DNA of 50,707 nucleotides from a virus. This document shows, piece by piece, positions 31,529-38,716 of the stretch. Position numbers and translations under genes: made by a program. How positions within the stretch are numbered: the stretch's first letter is position 1; each line of letters starts with the position of its first letter. Below the pieces are notes generated by a model. That model was not told the origin of the DNA and did no database searches. It saw only the letters and a list, made by a program, of their open reading frames with translations. The stretch spans positions 1 through 50,707 of the IMG/VR virus record IMGVR_UViG_3300036801_000089. The stretch is one strand, 5' to 3'.

Positions 31529-31851
31529 GCGGATATAAATTCCATGTATACACCTACCAGCACATTGATTACCAAGATTTTACTATTCATCCGTGTGAGG
31601 CTTGGTACAAAAAATGGACCGACGATAATTTTGAGGACGTGATGGCCGCTGTCCGCCAAGAATTTGAGATGGCTGGATGGGAAGGTGACGGCGAGATACG
31701 GCTGATCTGGTTGCCCTCGTTTTTATTCCTCAATTCCGCCGATGAGCTTCTCATATGGCACGTAAAGCAATCGAATAATGGCACATCGTTTTTGGCCTCG
31801 AAGATAGAACTCCCGTTCCCGAGTTTATTAAAAATGGCGAGTCCGGCATGA
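31525..31851 (+). CDS. Hypothetical protein
   Basis: This is a 108-residue protein rich in Trp, Phe and Tyr (YKFHVYTYQHIDYQDF and FEDVMAAVRQEFEMAGWEGDGEIRLIWLPSF). The length and pattern are ordinary for small phage proteins of unknown function. The 3' end overlaps the next ATG. Confidence 0.55.
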   Translation: MSGYKFHVYTYQHIDYQDFTIHPCEAWYKKWTDDNFEDVMAAVRQEFEMAGWEGDGEIRLIWLPSFLFLNSADELLIWHVKQSNNGTSFLASKIELPFPSLLKMASPA

Positions 31852-31967
31852 AAACCATCAAAGAGTGGCTAGAGTCGAAATGGTTCTTCTGTGGGAACTG
31901 TACGGCGAAACTGTGCGCCGCATGGCGACCGGCGCAGTGTCCCAAGTGCAAGGCGATGATTTATTAA
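31848..31967 (+). CDS. Small zinc-ribbon protein ending in a dyad element
   Basis: This 39-residue protein has two zinc knuckles, FCGNC and CPKC. Its stop codon (31965-31967) lies inside a perfect copy of the 13-bp dyad element (31962-31974). Small zinc-ribbon proteins of this size are common in this genome. Confidence 0.65.
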   Translation: MKTIKEWLESKWFFCGNCTAKLCAAWRPAQCPKCKAMIY

Positions 31968-31974
31968 AATAATA
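31962..31974 (-). repeat. 13-bp dyad element, copy 5
   Basis: Perfect TATTAAAATAATA on the plus strand, covering the stop codon of the small zinc-ribbon gene, 30 nt before the J-domain gene. Confidence 0.9.
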
Positions 31975-32003
31975 ACGTCTGCCGACTAGAAAGGGAGAAA
32001 CCA

Positions 32004-32615
32004 ATGAAAGAAATCTATCCGCTGGCGTGGCCCGAGGGCTGGCCGAGGACGCCACTGCAAAACAGGGAATCACGGCCGGCTTGGAAAAAGACTGAGCGTC
32101 ACGCGGTCGATGCGCTGGAACTGGAACTGAAACGGTTTGGGGCTGTCGCTCCAGTCATCACACGCCGTGATCCTGATGATCTGCGCTCCGCGCCAGATCC
32201 CTCGATTGCTGTTTGGTTCTCGCGGCGTAGAGGCGAAGAGGATTTTAGTTGGCAGCATGCCTTGGGAATTGAAAACCCAGCTCCCACGATCGAAGAGATC
32301 AAAGAAGCGTTCACGCGCAAAGCGGCACCGTTCCATCCCGACAAGGGCGGCGACGTGGAAACTTGGCACGCGCTCGACAAGCACAAGCGGAATGCACTCG
32401 CCTATGTGAATCGCATGTCTGGTGCGTCGAGAGACTTTTGCGTGCCCTGCGATAACTTCAAAGAGTCGCGGTGGAACATCAACGCGATCCGCATGACGAT
32501 TCACTCGCTGCGGCAGATGGAACGGGATGGTACGTCTGGACTGCTGGAACGGGCCATGAAGGGATTCGCGGCATTGCCGCAGGAGGCCAGTCATGGCGCA
32601 GCCGTTTCTCGCTGA
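32004..32615 (+). CDS. J-domain protein
   Basis: This is a 203-residue protein. Residues 95-130 form a J domain with the HPD motif at 111-113 (EAFTRKAAPFHPDKGGD), which would recruit a host Hsp70 (DnaK). The N- and C-terminal parts are helical. It lies in the replication module and overlaps the next gene. It may assist replication-complex assembly or virion folding. Confidence 0.75.
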   Translation: MKEIYPLAWPEGWPRTPLQNRESRPAWKKTERHAVDALELELKRFGAVAPVITRRDPDDLRSAPDPSIAVWFSRRRGEEDFSWQHALGIENPAPTIEEIKEAFTRKAAPFHPDKGGDVETWHALDKHKRNALAYVNRMSGASRDFCVPCDNFKESRWNINAIRMTIHSLRQMERDGTSGLLERAMKGFAALPQEASHGAAVSR

Positions 32616-33075
32616 ACAATCCGGCACCGATGAAGTGACGCGCCTTCGTCGGGAGATCGCGGGCTTGGAACAAGAATTGCGCGATGCCAAAGACGGCGAG
32701 GAAATGGCCAAACAAGCTAGTTCCGACGCCCTCCAAGTGATACGAGCTTTACGGGAATCGCCACTCGCTCAAGTCCACAAGGTTCTAAAAATGTTATTCG
32801 GGGAAATATCACGCGTCGATGCCGGAGAAGTAACGCCCCCTCAAGTCGAAACGACATCGCGCGCGAATTCTGTATGGGACAAATGGATTCAGAAACTTGG
32901 GGGCAATCGCGGCGCTATTTTGAAATCGCTTTTGGAGCACGGAGAAATGACGCGCGTTCAGTTGCGCGTAGCCTCCCAGGTTCCCGAAGGCAGTCTGAAC
33001 GGGATTACCAGTGAGCTTTACAAGATGGGGCTTATCAATCGCGCTGGCGGGAAATACAGTCTAAAACAACTCTAA
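32593..33075 (+). CDS. Coiled-coil wHTH DNA-binding protein
   Basis: This 160-residue protein starts at an ATG behind AGGAGG. Residues 13-50 form a coiled coil (VTRLRREIAGLEQELRDAKDGEEMAKQ). Residues 100-160 carry a winged-helix pattern (GAILKSLLEHGEMTRVQLRVASQVPEGSLNGITSELYKMGL). It overlaps the previous gene and ends 1 nt into the next. It is probably a regulator or replication factor. Confidence 0.6.
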   Translation: MAQPFLAEQSGTDEVTRLRREIAGLEQELRDAKDGEEMAKQASSDALQVIRALRESPLAQVHKVLKMLFGEISRVDAGEVTPPQVETTSRANSVWDKWIQKLGGNRGAILKSLLEHGEMTRVQLRVASQVPEGSLNGITSELYKMGLINRAGGKYSLKQL

Positions 33076-33704
33076 TGCCCAACCTTGCCATCACGAAAAA
33101 GGAAGCTCTCGCCAGAACCGCCGAGATCAAGCGGGAGGTAGGCACGGCGAAGAAAATGCGGATTCGCATCCTGCGCACGATCGCCGCGAGCGTAGACCGC
33201 CGCGAGTACGAGATTGCCGGGTTTGAGGATCTGGCCGCGTGGCTGGAGCATGTCGGGATAGAAACGAGCGTGAGCCACTTCCTGCGACTGCTGCACAACA
33301 TTCGGGCTTTGAAGCATGTCACTGACGCCCAGTTGGAAGCGATGCCGGAGGGTAACGCCCACACCCTCGCGCGATTGCCGGAAAAGACGCGGCGCGACCC
33401 GAAGATGATTGAACGCGCGGTAAGTGAGAAGCCGGCAGAGTTCAAGGCTCGGGTCGAGGGAACGACGAAAGAAGCGCCGGAGGGATGGAAAACATTCGCG
33501 CTGCGCGTTCCAGAGGGGGTCTATGGGTTGATGATCCGTGCCCAAGAGAGGGTAGCTAACGTCTTACAGCTTGATCTCAGTGATGAAGTTAAACGTACAG
33601 CCAATCTCATCACCATTTGGGAAGGAATTGCTCAAATGGTAGTTGATTCACAGTTATCCGACGTGCGGATTAAGACTGAACTCGTTGGAAATGATTCAGA
33701 ATAA
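33075..33704 (+). CDS. Helical DNA-binding-like protein
   Basis: This 209-residue, mostly helical protein has a central SVSHFLRLLHNIRALKHVTDAQLEAMPEGNAHTLARLPEKTR. This segment resembles partition/DNA-binding helical proteins. The C-terminal region ends in a charged RHH-like stretch. No definite family was recognised. It converges with the nuclease gene on the opposite strand, overlapping its 3' end by 73 bp. Confidence 0.5.
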   Translation: MPNLAITKKEALARTAEIKREVGTAKKMRIRILRTIAASVDRREYEIAGFEDLAAWLEHVGIETSVSHFLRLLHNIRALKHVTDAQLEAMPEGNAHTLARLPEKTRRDPKMIERAVSEKPAEFKARVEGTTKEAPEGWKTFALRVPEGVYGLMIRAQERVANVLQLDLSDEVKRTANLITIWEGIAQMVVDSQLSDVRIKTELVGNDSE

Positions 33705-34099
33705 AATTCAGGTGTGTAAATGATCTCATCACGGACAACGCAGGCGAAAATATCGAACTTCCCAATTTTAGACTTCATGTCTACTGATACGGTATTGTTT
33801 TTATTTCTGTACCCAGTTCTGACTTCAACTCGCAGCAATCGGCCATCTTTTAGAATCGCAAGATCACAAGAGCATGATGAACTGACAGCCCTAAAAACTT
33901 CAAATCCTTTTGAGAGAAGGTCAGCACATACGCGCAACTCGTTCATCGCTCCAGTCGTTGCTGACGGCAATCCGGTTCCACATTTCCCTGCCTTTAGATT
34001 GTTTCTCGCTGTCCTGCATTTCCTACTACAATATTTTTGGAAGATGGGCCGTACGGCTTCAAAAAATGTACCGCAGTGCTTGCACTTCCTATCCTTCAT
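33632..34099 (-). CDS. Zinc-finger PD-(D/E)XK nuclease-like protein
   Basis: This 155-residue protein starts at ATG 34099 behind AGGAGG. An N-terminal zinc finger (C6, C9, C24, C28) is followed by a restriction-endonuclease-like core: E54 in TGAMNELRVCADLLSKGFEV, D79 in SCDLAI, and the E-x-K-like 92-94 written EVR. The active-site Lys is replaced by Arg, so activity is uncertain. An upstream in-frame ORF extension lacks a ribosome site. It is divergent from the HNH gene at 34153 and convergent with the gene at 33075. Confidence 0.65.
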   Translation of the reverse strand: MKDRKCKHCGTFFEAVRPIFQKYCSRKCRTARNNLKAGKCGTGLPSATTGAMNELRVCADLLSKGFEVFRAVSSSCSCDLAILKDGRLLRVEVRTGYRNKNNTVSVDMKSKIGKFDIFACVVRDEIIYTPEFYSESFPTSSVLIRTSDNCESTTI

Positions 34100-34152
34100 A
34101 GAACCTCCTGATAGTGCTATTATGCGCTTTCGTATGCCATCGTGGGACGATA

Positions 34153-34488
34153 ATGCCGAAGCATGAATCCATCCGTGTTGACCGCGAGTTGACCGCGCAA
34201 CGCCGCGGCGACGGCACGTACCTGGACCGTCGATCACAGGTGCACCAGGACGGGCTAGAGTACCTGAAGGGGGTGGACATCCGTAATCGGCGGTGGGAGG
34301 TATGGGAGCGGGACGGCCGGCGATGCGTTGAGTGCGGGGTGTACGTGACGTTTGAGCAAATGGAAATGGACCATGTAGCCAAAAATTACGGGCAAAAGCG
34401 GCACGATAACATCGAGAATTTACAGACGTTGTGCGGGCCATTCCAGAACGGCTGTCATCGAGGCAGCAAACACGCGAAACACGCATAA
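34153..34488 (+). CDS. HNH endonuclease
   Basis: This 111-residue protein has a standard HNH pattern: C58 and C61 (VECGVY), DH at 73-74 (EMDHVAKNY), N87/N89 (NIENLQTLC) and a closing C...CH. Such enzymes nick DNA at specific sites and may act in packaging or as homing nucleases. ATG 34153 is taken as start; the upstream in-frame region lacks a ribosome site. Confidence 0.75.
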   Translation: MPKHESIRVDRELTAQRRGDGTYLDRRSQVHQDGLEYLKGVDIRNRRWEVWERDGRRCVECGVYVTFEQMEMDHVAKNYGQKRHDNIENLQTLCGPFQNGCHRGSKHAKHA

Positions 34489-34497
34489 AGGAGCGAC

Positions 34498-34782
34498 ATG
34501 GCGAAAGCGGCAGCGACAAAACGGGCCAAGCAGCAGGATTTGCCAGGGATGGAGGACAGACGTATCAATGAACTCGACCAAGCGGCACTCGACTATGCCG
34601 AAGGACGGGATGAGCGCATGGAACTGACGAAGAAGGAAGTCGAACTGAAAACCAAATTGATCACGCTGATGCACCGTTATAACAAAAAGACGTACAAGTA
34701 CGAGGACATCGAAATTGAACTGGTGCCCGAGGGTGAGAAGGTGAAGGTTCGAATCCACAAGGAAAAGGAAAAGGACGAGTAA
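34498..34782 (+). CDS. Hypothetical charged phage protein
   Basis: This 94-residue, Lys/Glu-rich protein has an AAGGAGCGAC site. The segment MELTKKEVELKTKLITLMHRYNKKTYKYEDIEIELV is of a type seen in small phage proteins of unknown function. It is coupled to the next gene (TAATG). Confidence 0.55.
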   Translation: MAKAAATKRAKQQDLPGMEDRRINELDQAALDYAEGRDERMELTKKEVELKTKLITLMHRYNKKTYKYEDIEIELVPEGEKVKVRIHKEKEKDE

Positions 34783-34967
34783 TGTCCGAGCACTACACCA
34801 GAAATACAGAAGCGGCTTCCGCGTGGTGCAACAAGTGTAACCGCACGACGATGCACCGAATTGACGGAGGCCGAAAAGGGCCGTGCTCAGAGCATCAGAC
34901 CCCGATTAAGAAGAAGTCAGTCGAGCCGTCAAAGAGCGGAGATTTATTCAAGGAAGAGGAAAAGTGA
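34782..34967 (+). CDS. Small zinc-ribbon protein
   Basis: This 61-residue protein has CNKCNRTTMHRIDGGRKGPCSEH, a zinc-type arrangement of two Cys, one Cys and one His. Small proteins of this type are frequent in phage genomes. The 3' end overlaps the next start (GTGA). Confidence 0.6.
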   Translation: MSEHYTRNTEAASAWCNKCNRTTMHRIDGGRKGPCSEHQTPIKKKSVEPSKSGDLFKEEEK

Positions 34968-35311
34968 CATCTCTCGTTTCACGATCACTGGCCGAGCTGC
35001 GCAAGCGGGCGCCGCATTGCCCAGTGGACAAGGCCGAGCGGTGGATACCCGGCGCCAACATCCGGCGTGACCTCTTCAACCTGTTCGATCTGGTCTGGTT
35101 ATCGTTGAGCATGGACAGCCAGGATGGTCAGATCGTAGGGATACAGGTGACGGACAACGCGCACCTCGCCGAGCACATCACGAAGATCAAGGCGAATCCG
35201 ATCACGAAGCAGTGGGTCGCCTGCGGCGGCGGGATCACGGTCCACGCCTGGGCGAAGATGGGTGCCCGAGGGAAGCGGAAGCGGTGGACATTGACGGAGC
35301 ATGACCTATGA
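34964..35311 (+). CDS. Small nuclease-fold-like phage protein
   Basis: This 115-residue protein starts at a GTG overlapping the previous stop. FNLFDLVWLSLSMDSQDGQIVGIQVTDNAHLAEHITKI has the strand-loop-strand layout of small PD-(D/E)XK-like proteins, with D in LFDL and a Q-x-T ('IQVT') in place of E-x-K. HAWAKMGARGKRKRWTLTEHDL closes the fold. Function is a hypothesis from pattern only. Confidence 0.45.
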   Translation: MTSLVSRSLAELRKRAPHCPVDKAERWIPGANIRRDLFNLFDLVWLSLSMDSQDGQIVGIQVTDNAHLAEHITKIKANPITKQWVACGGGITVHAWAKMGARGKRKRWTLTEHDL

Positions 35312-35469
35312 AGCTGCCCAAGTTGCTGATTAAGCTGGCGCCAGAGGCGCGTTGCGTAAGGTGCGGGCAAGCGGGATATGTAGCGGAAAAAGCAGAACTC
35401 TGTTTAGCGTGCCTCAACGTAAGTCTTTTGATCTACGCGAAGCGGAAGAAAGCAGAGGTATTAAAATAA
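35308..35469 (+). CDS. Small zinc-finger protein ending in a dyad element
   Basis: This 53-residue protein has CVRCG and CLACL, two CxxC pairs. Its last codons, GTA TTA AAA TAA, are supplied by the dyad element (35459-35471), so the C-terminus reads VLK. The minus-strand protein ending at 46978 also ends in VLK written by the same element. Confidence 0.6.
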   Translation: MKLPKLLIKLAPEARCVRCGQAGYVAEKAELCLACLNVSLLIYAKRKKAEVLK

Positions 35470-35471
35470 TA
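35459..35471 (-). repeat. 13-bp dyad element, copy 6
   Basis: Perfect TATTAAAATAATA on the plus strand. It covers the stop of the zinc-finger gene and ends 1 nt before the ATG at 35472. AGAGG lies immediately upstream, so the element sits between a ribosome site and the start codon. Confidence 0.9.
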
Positions 35472-35603
35472 ATGGCTACCTGCGACGAATGTGGCGAAAT
35501 GGGAGTTTCGGTATGCCCATTGTGCGACTGTTGCTCGGAGTGCTGTCCAGAGCCGGAAAATTGGTCATCGGATTACATCCAAGATGATGAGGAAAGCGAA
35601 TAA
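35472..35603 (+). CDS. Small Cys-rich zinc protein
   Basis: This is a 43-residue protein with CDECG, CPLCDCC and CCPE clusters, eight or more Cys in 43 residues. It probably binds one or two zinc ions. It starts directly after a dyad element and overlaps the next ATG. Confidence 0.55.
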   Translation: MATCDECGEMGVSVCPLCDCCSECCPEPENWSSDYIQDDEESE

Positions 35604-35767
35604 TGACCCGAGACGCCATTTACGAGCTGCTGATCCAGAAGATCATGCCGCACCTGCGCGACAGCCTGACGACGGAAGAGATTACCAACCTTGACGGAAT
35701 CTTGTGGACACTGGCTAGAACCATCGCCGAAGCCCCGCAGAAGTCACAAGAAACAGATTCTCAGTGA
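35603..35767 (+). CDS. Small helical hypothetical protein
   Basis: This 54-residue, helical protein (AIYELLIQKIMPHLRDSLTTEEITNLDGILWTLA) overlaps the preceding stop. It ends 81 nt before the convergent gene at 35849; that gap shows no convincing terminator. Confidence 0.5.
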   Translation: MTRDAIYELLIQKIMPHLRDSLTTEEITNLDGILWTLARTIAEAPQKSQETDSQ

Positions 35768-35848
35768 GTTTTAAGGCCCGATAGGAAGGAAAGCGGGTTT
35801 GTTACCCCTGCCGGCGAGATCGTGGCTGTAATGGCGTTCTATGAGGTT

Positions 35849-36241
35849 TCAGGGTTCGAGCGTGCCCAGTTCCTTGAGTCCGACAGCAATCGACGGCGGC
35901 AGGGGAATTTCCTGATTAAGCGGACGCCACATATGCAGACAGTTTGGATGATTGTTGATCCACTTGGAACGCGGTGGGTGTAGCTGCATCACGGTTTCCT
36001 CATCATCCCAAAACAGCGATTTGATGTAACACATTTCTTCCCAGTTTGGCGGGCGATTGCGCAGCGATACGGAGACATGCTCCCAAGGAATGCCTTCGTT
36101 CGCATCCCCAGGACTAGCAATTACCATCAATTTGCGCCCGCACGGTCCATCAATCAGAAAAGCGCCGTAGTCATCCCCAGGATTAGATCCGTACTCGCCA
36201 TCCCGGAATCGAAAGCGTTCTATTTTCGGAGAGAATTTCAT
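35849..36241 (-). CDS. Hypothetical phage protein (DUF7694-like pattern)
   Basis: This is a 130-residue protein with start ATG 36241 overlapping the upstream gene (ATGA). It contains GIPWEHVSVSLRNRPPNWEEMCYIKSLFWDDEETVMQLHPPRS and NNHPNCLHMWRPLNQEIPLPPS, a very characteristic block of a phage family I recall as DUF7694. Function unknown. An in-frame longer ORF to 36328 is rejected because it lacks a ribosome site and covers the neighbouring gene. Confidence 0.7.
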   Translation of the reverse strand: MKFSPKIERFRFRDGEYGSNPGDDYGAFLIDGPCGRKLMVIASPGDANEGIPWEHVSVSLRNRPPNWEEMCYIKSLFWDDEETVMQLHPPRSKWINNHPNCLHMWRPLNQEIPLPPSIAVGLKELGTLEP

Positions 36242-36411
36242 TTCATCCCCGCGATCTGCCCTATCGCAACATCCAGCGCGCACAGCACGCACAATTTGTC
36301 CCCAGTACGGATGCACTCGGCGCCGCATTTCTGGCAGCGGGTAAAGATCGGCGCGAGCTGCAAGAGCCGATCGGCCTCCGCAAGCCGCGCTTCCGTTTGC
36401 TTGATGTCCAT
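36238..36411 (-). CDS. Small zinc-ribbon protein
   Basis: This 57-residue protein carries CQKCGAEC and CVLC, two knuckles of a zinc ribbon, after a helical N-terminus (MDIKQTEARLAEADRLLQL). TTGGAGG lies 9 nt upstream of the ATG, directly after the structured leader at 36437-36544. The 3' end overlaps the following gene. Confidence 0.65.
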   Translation of the reverse strand: MDIKQTEARLAEADRLLQLAPIFTRCQKCGAECIRTGDKLCVLCALDVAIGQIAGMK

Positions 36412-36436
36412 GATTTGACCTCCAAGAATAATTTTA

Positions 36437-36544
36437 CCGAGGCTTACCTACCTCGGCTGTCGCGGTACCACCCGCGAAGGCTAAGCGCCGACTAGGAGAA
36501 AGCTGGACCGTGCGTCCAGGGGGCTTCCAAGAGGAGCCGGCGCT
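36437..36544 (-). promoter_or_regulatory. Structured leader with T-box-like core sequence
   Basis: On the minus strand the sequence contains GGGTGGTACCGCG (plus 36461-36473), an exact match to the T-box consensus GGGUGGNACCGCG. It sits in a hairpin, TCGCGG-GTGGTA-CCGCGA (plus 36460-36477). Upstream, arms AGCGCCG (plus 36484-36490) and CGGCGCT (36538-36544) enclose a hairpin CTGGAC...GTCCAG (36503-36519). Downstream is CCGAGG...CCTCGG (36437-36456), then the TTGGAGG ribosome site of the zinc-ribbon gene. A true T-box would sense uncharged tRNA. No specifier loop could be identified, so the match may be structural coincidence. Confidence 0.4.
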
Positions 36545-36548
36545 AAGA

Positions 36549-36881
36549 TCAAGCTGGTACACAGATTCCTTCTTGGCCCATGTCGTTTGTGCAGCCGTCA
36601 GGGACAATGACTTTGACACAGCATCCGCGAGGATCACCCTGAAAGCATGGCTTGCACAAGTACGGGTCAAGTTCATCCTCAATGCGCTGCCTGATACGTT
36701 CAGATTTGATGCAGACATCGTTATGAGAATGGCGATAGGGACAATTCCCATTGCAGTGTAACTCCATGATCCGTTGATACGTAGAAGCAAGGCGCATCAC
36801 GCGATACAGAGCACCCAAAGGAACTGAGGAATGATGTGCCATAACATAAACGAACTCCAGTTTGTCTTTTGTGCTGACCAT
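36549..36881 (-). CDS. Hypothetical Cys-rich phage protein
   Basis: This 110-residue protein has a strong GGAGGCAAC site before the ATG. The C-terminal half is Cys/His-rich (HCNGNCPYRHSH, CKPCFQGDPRGCCVK), probably zinc-binding. Function unknown. A longer in-frame ORF on the same strand in another frame (36434-36790) is rejected. Confidence 0.55.
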   Translation of the reverse strand: MVSTKDKLEFVYVMAHHSSVPLGALYRVMRLASTYQRIMELHCNGNCPYRHSHNDVCIKSERIRQRIEDELDPYLCKPCFQGDPRGCCVKVIVPDGCTNDMGQEGICVPA

Positions 36882-36935
36882 GTTGCCTCCGTGTTTAAAG
36901 TCCTGACCGGACTGTACCCGCTTCCGCGTGCGGGG
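36882..36935. other. Intergenic spacer with two small hairpins
   Basis: On the minus strand this holds CCCGC-ACGCGGAA-GCGGG and GTCC-GGTCA-GGAC, then TTTAAACACGGAGGCAAC leading into the gene at 36881. These may help RNA stability. No promoter is obvious. Confidence 0.35.
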
Positions 36936-37037
36936 TTACGCTCCTAGCAGGTGCGCGAAAATGCGGCAGAGAGCCAGTGTCCATGTCGCAGTCGCGGTAA
37001 GGAAGAAAACGATTTCAAAATTAGTCATTGGTTTCAT
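36936..37037 (-). CDS. Small membrane peptide
   Basis: This is a 33-residue ORF (start MKPMTNFEIVFFLTATATWTL) with one hydrophobic helix. AGGAG lies 9 nt upstream of the ATG, and a dyad element lies just beyond it. The ribosome site and hydrophobic profile support a real short gene. Confidence 0.5.
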   Translation of the reverse strand: MKPMTNFEIVFFLTATATWTLALCRIFAHLLGA

Positions 37038-37053
37038 AGACTTACGCTCCTAT

Positions 37054-37066
37054 TATTAAAATAATA
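37054..37066 (-). repeat. 13-bp dyad element, copy 7
   Basis: Perfect TATTAAAATAATA on the plus strand. On the coding (minus) strand it is TATTATTTTAATA, lying between the stop of the AAA+ gene and the ribosome site of the small membrane peptide. Confidence 0.9.
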
Positions 37067-37070
37067 CTGC

Positions 37071-37742
37071 CTACTGCGCGAGCAATTCTAATTCTAGGGC
37101 CATAAGTGCGGTCCTGACGTTGTTTGTCGCGTCTTTTGCTATGCGTAGGAAGTCTGGTACGGTCGAGGTAGGCTTCGCTTCGACGGTCCACACTCGCGCA
37201 AGCAATTCTGCGAGTGCTTCGCGCATCCCGTAAGAGCTGAACTCCAACACGCGACACCTAGACAGGAATCGTTTCTCCATGCCATCGGTGCCATTGCCCG
37301 TGAAGATCCAGATCGTTTGCGGTGGCGCCGCAGTGCTGTCCAATTTCGACAATAGCGCGAGCTGGGCGCCATCGGTCATTCGGTCAAATTCATCGACACA
37401 GACCACGTGGAAGCCGCCACCTTGCGGACAGTACCAGCACATGCGCGTTACTTCATCAATCGCTTGCGCGGTACACCGTTGACTCGGGATATGGTGGAAT
37501 TCGCCGCCGATCGCCGCACACAATGCCTGCGCCATAGACGTTTTACCCGTGCCAGGCGGTCCGACAAACACCCACGCGCTAACAGTGGGCCGCGTGGCGA
37601 ACGCCGCGAGTATCTTCTTCACCTTGTCGAGCCCGATAAACTCGGGAATCGTGGAGGGTCGATACTTTTCGGCCAGTGGCTTGTTAAGGTGCTGATTGAA
37701 TACGCTCGGGTCGCTATTCGGAAACAGGCTTTGTGTGCTCAT
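37071..37742 (-). CDS. AAA+ clamp-loader-like ATPase
   Basis: This is a 223-residue, RFC/DnaX-like protein. Walker A is GPPGTGKTS (61-69), Walker B VVCVDEFD (113-120), the arginine finger is in an FLSRCRV (SRC) motif at about 159-165, and a sensor-2-like NVR occurs near residue 209. It begins with KYRPSTIPEFIGLDKV, the usual clamp-loader N-terminus. It would load a sliding clamp for replication, though no clamp or polymerase gene is in the window. It is expressed from the minus-strand promoter at 38026-38055. Confidence 0.8.
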   Translation of the reverse strand: MSTQSLFPNSDPSVFNQHLNKPLAEKYRPSTIPEFIGLDKVKKILAAFATRPTVSAWVFVGPPGTGKTSMAQALCAAIGGEFHHIPSQRCTAQAIDEVTRMCWYCPQGGGFHVVCVDEFDRMTDGAQLALLSKLDSTAAPPQTIWIFTGNGTDGMEKRFLSRCRVLEFSSYGMREALAELLARVWTVEAKPTSTVPDFLRIAKDATNNVRTALMALELELLAQ

Positions 37743-37753
37743 GGTCGATTCAC

Positions 37754-37984
37754 CTATTCCCAGTAAATCCCGCCTAGCGCGCCGCGAACACGCACTAGAC
37801 CGAGATCCCGCATACCCTGATTCCGTTCGCGCCGTGCTCGATTCCGACCCGCATTCAAATGCTTTTGATACTCCGCGCGGATCTCTTCAACCGTCGCATA
37901 TCCCGTGCGAACATACGACCAACGCAAACAAGCACATTCCGCTTGCGCGTCATTCAATGATGTGATGTGTAGTTTGTGTGCCAT
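37754..37984 (-). CDS. Hypothetical helical phage protein
   Basis: This 76-residue protein starts at ATG 37984 after GGGAGAGAGA. AECACLRWSYVRTGYATVEEIRAEYQKHLNAGRNRARRE is basic and helical. It is the first gene of the minus operon that includes the clamp-loader-like ATPase. The ATG 41 codons further upstream is not preferred. Confidence 0.5.
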   Translation of the reverse strand: MAHKLHITSLNDAQAECACLRWSYVRTGYATVEEIRAEYQKHLNAGRNRARRERNQGMRDLGLVRVRGALGGIYWE

Positions 37985-38025
37985 TCTCTCTCCCTTGGCG
38001 TCTGGTAAACGCCTTGTGTAAATGG

Positions 38026-38055
38026 ACGATACTCTTGTTGGGCATAATGTGTCAA
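38026..38055 (-). promoter_or_regulatory. Candidate promoter for the minus-strand early operon
   Basis: On the minus strand TTGACA (plus 38050-38055) is followed by an 18-nt spacer and TATCGT (plus 38026-38031; 4 of 6 matches to TATAAT). It lies about 42 nt upstream of the gene starting at 37984. Confidence 0.5.
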
Positions 38056-38085
38056 TCTCTAAATCAGGCGAAACAGGCGAACATA

Positions 38086-38114
38086 TTGTAAATTCTCCGC
38101 TCACCTGCTACCCT
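38086..38114 (+). promoter_or_regulatory. Candidate leaderless promoter
   Basis: TTGTAA (38086-38091), a 17-nt spacer and TACCCT (38109-38114) are followed by 7 nt and GTG 38122. The geometry matches the promoters at 23531, 38681 and 47192. The -10 element is a weak match. Confidence 0.4.
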
Positions 38115-38121
38115 TTTGCCC

Positions 38122-38382
38122 GTGTCCAAGCTAACTACAGACCGCACTCTCAAAGCCAGATTGACGGTCAGGCGCATGCGCATGTCGTTGCCATTCGCGG
38201 CCCGTCGCGCATGGGGTTTGCGCTTGCAGGCCATCAAGGGTGGACGCGCAGTCCAACGGCTGTACAAGCTACGCGGTGAGCATCCGCTCGTGAAGTACAA
38301 CGAAGAACGGCGAAAGTTAAAGTCTCTTAAAATGAATGAGATACAAAAGCCACGTTCAGGAAGTACGCTTCATTTAGAGTGA
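38122..38382 (+). CDS. Small basic hypothetical protein
   Basis: This 86-residue, Arg/Lys-rich protein (RTLKARLTVRRMRMSLPFAARRAW and HPLVKYNEERRKLKSLKMNE) starts at GTG 38122, 7 nt after the -10. The in-frame TTG at 38116 lies between promoter and GTG. It may bind nucleic acid. It is divergent from the minus operon. Confidence 0.45.
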   Translation: MSKLTTDRTLKARLTVRRMRMSLPFAARRAWGLRLQAIKGGRAVQRLYKLRGEHPLVKYNEERRKLKSLKMNEIQKPRSGSTLHLE

Positions 38383-38654
38383 AGTGCAACAAAGCAATAG
38401 ACTTCCACCAACACATATTGTTGTTTATCAGACCATGTTGGGCATCCGTCTGCCGATGCGTTGCTGTTTAATTGCCGATCGATTGCCACGCGAACGGCGG
38501 GCGATTAGCGCGCGCACCACACACGCCGGCGGACAAGCTTTCCGGGTACCCTTTGACCTAATTGGCAAGCCCCCGGCCTGTTTATGCGGGTTCAGGGAAG
38601 ATCGCTTCCACTAGGCCCTCACAGAAATCAGGGTGGTTTCATGCCCAAGTAGAA
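38383..38654. other. Approximately 270 bp without a convincing gene
   Basis: This stretch separates the basic protein from the operator region at 38655. A 76-codon ORF exists (38384-38614) but has no ribosome site and unusual composition, so I do not call it. No promoter or clear hairpin was identified. It may be untranslated or hold a small RNA. Confidence 0.4.
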
Positions 38655-38709
38655 TATGTGACAGGTGTGACAGAATCTACTTGACAAGGTGTGACGAGTG
38701 TGACAGATT
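38655..38709 (+). promoter_or_regulatory. Operator/promoter with TGTGACAG repeats
   Basis: TGTGACAG-type repeats occur at 38656, 38666, 38690 (TGTGACGA) and 38699. A -35-like TTGACA lies at 38681-38686 and a weak -10 CAGATT at 38704-38709, 7 nt before the ATG at 38717. The repeats flank and overlap the promoter, as expected for an autoregulatory operator bound by the RHH protein encoded downstream. Confidence 0.55.
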
Positions 38710-38716
38710 GCGGGGC

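Noticed and set aside
36412-36548. A tRNA in the structured leader
   Set aside because: No T-loop (GTTCRA) or acceptor pairing; the stems do not form a cloverleaf.
36434-36790. Minus-strand ORF overlapping the structured leader
   Set aside because: It overlaps the better-supported gene at 36549-36881 in another frame and crosses the T-box-like hairpins.
38384-38614. 76-codon ORF on the plus strand
   Set aside because: No ribosome site, no recognisable pattern, and composition unlike its neighbours.
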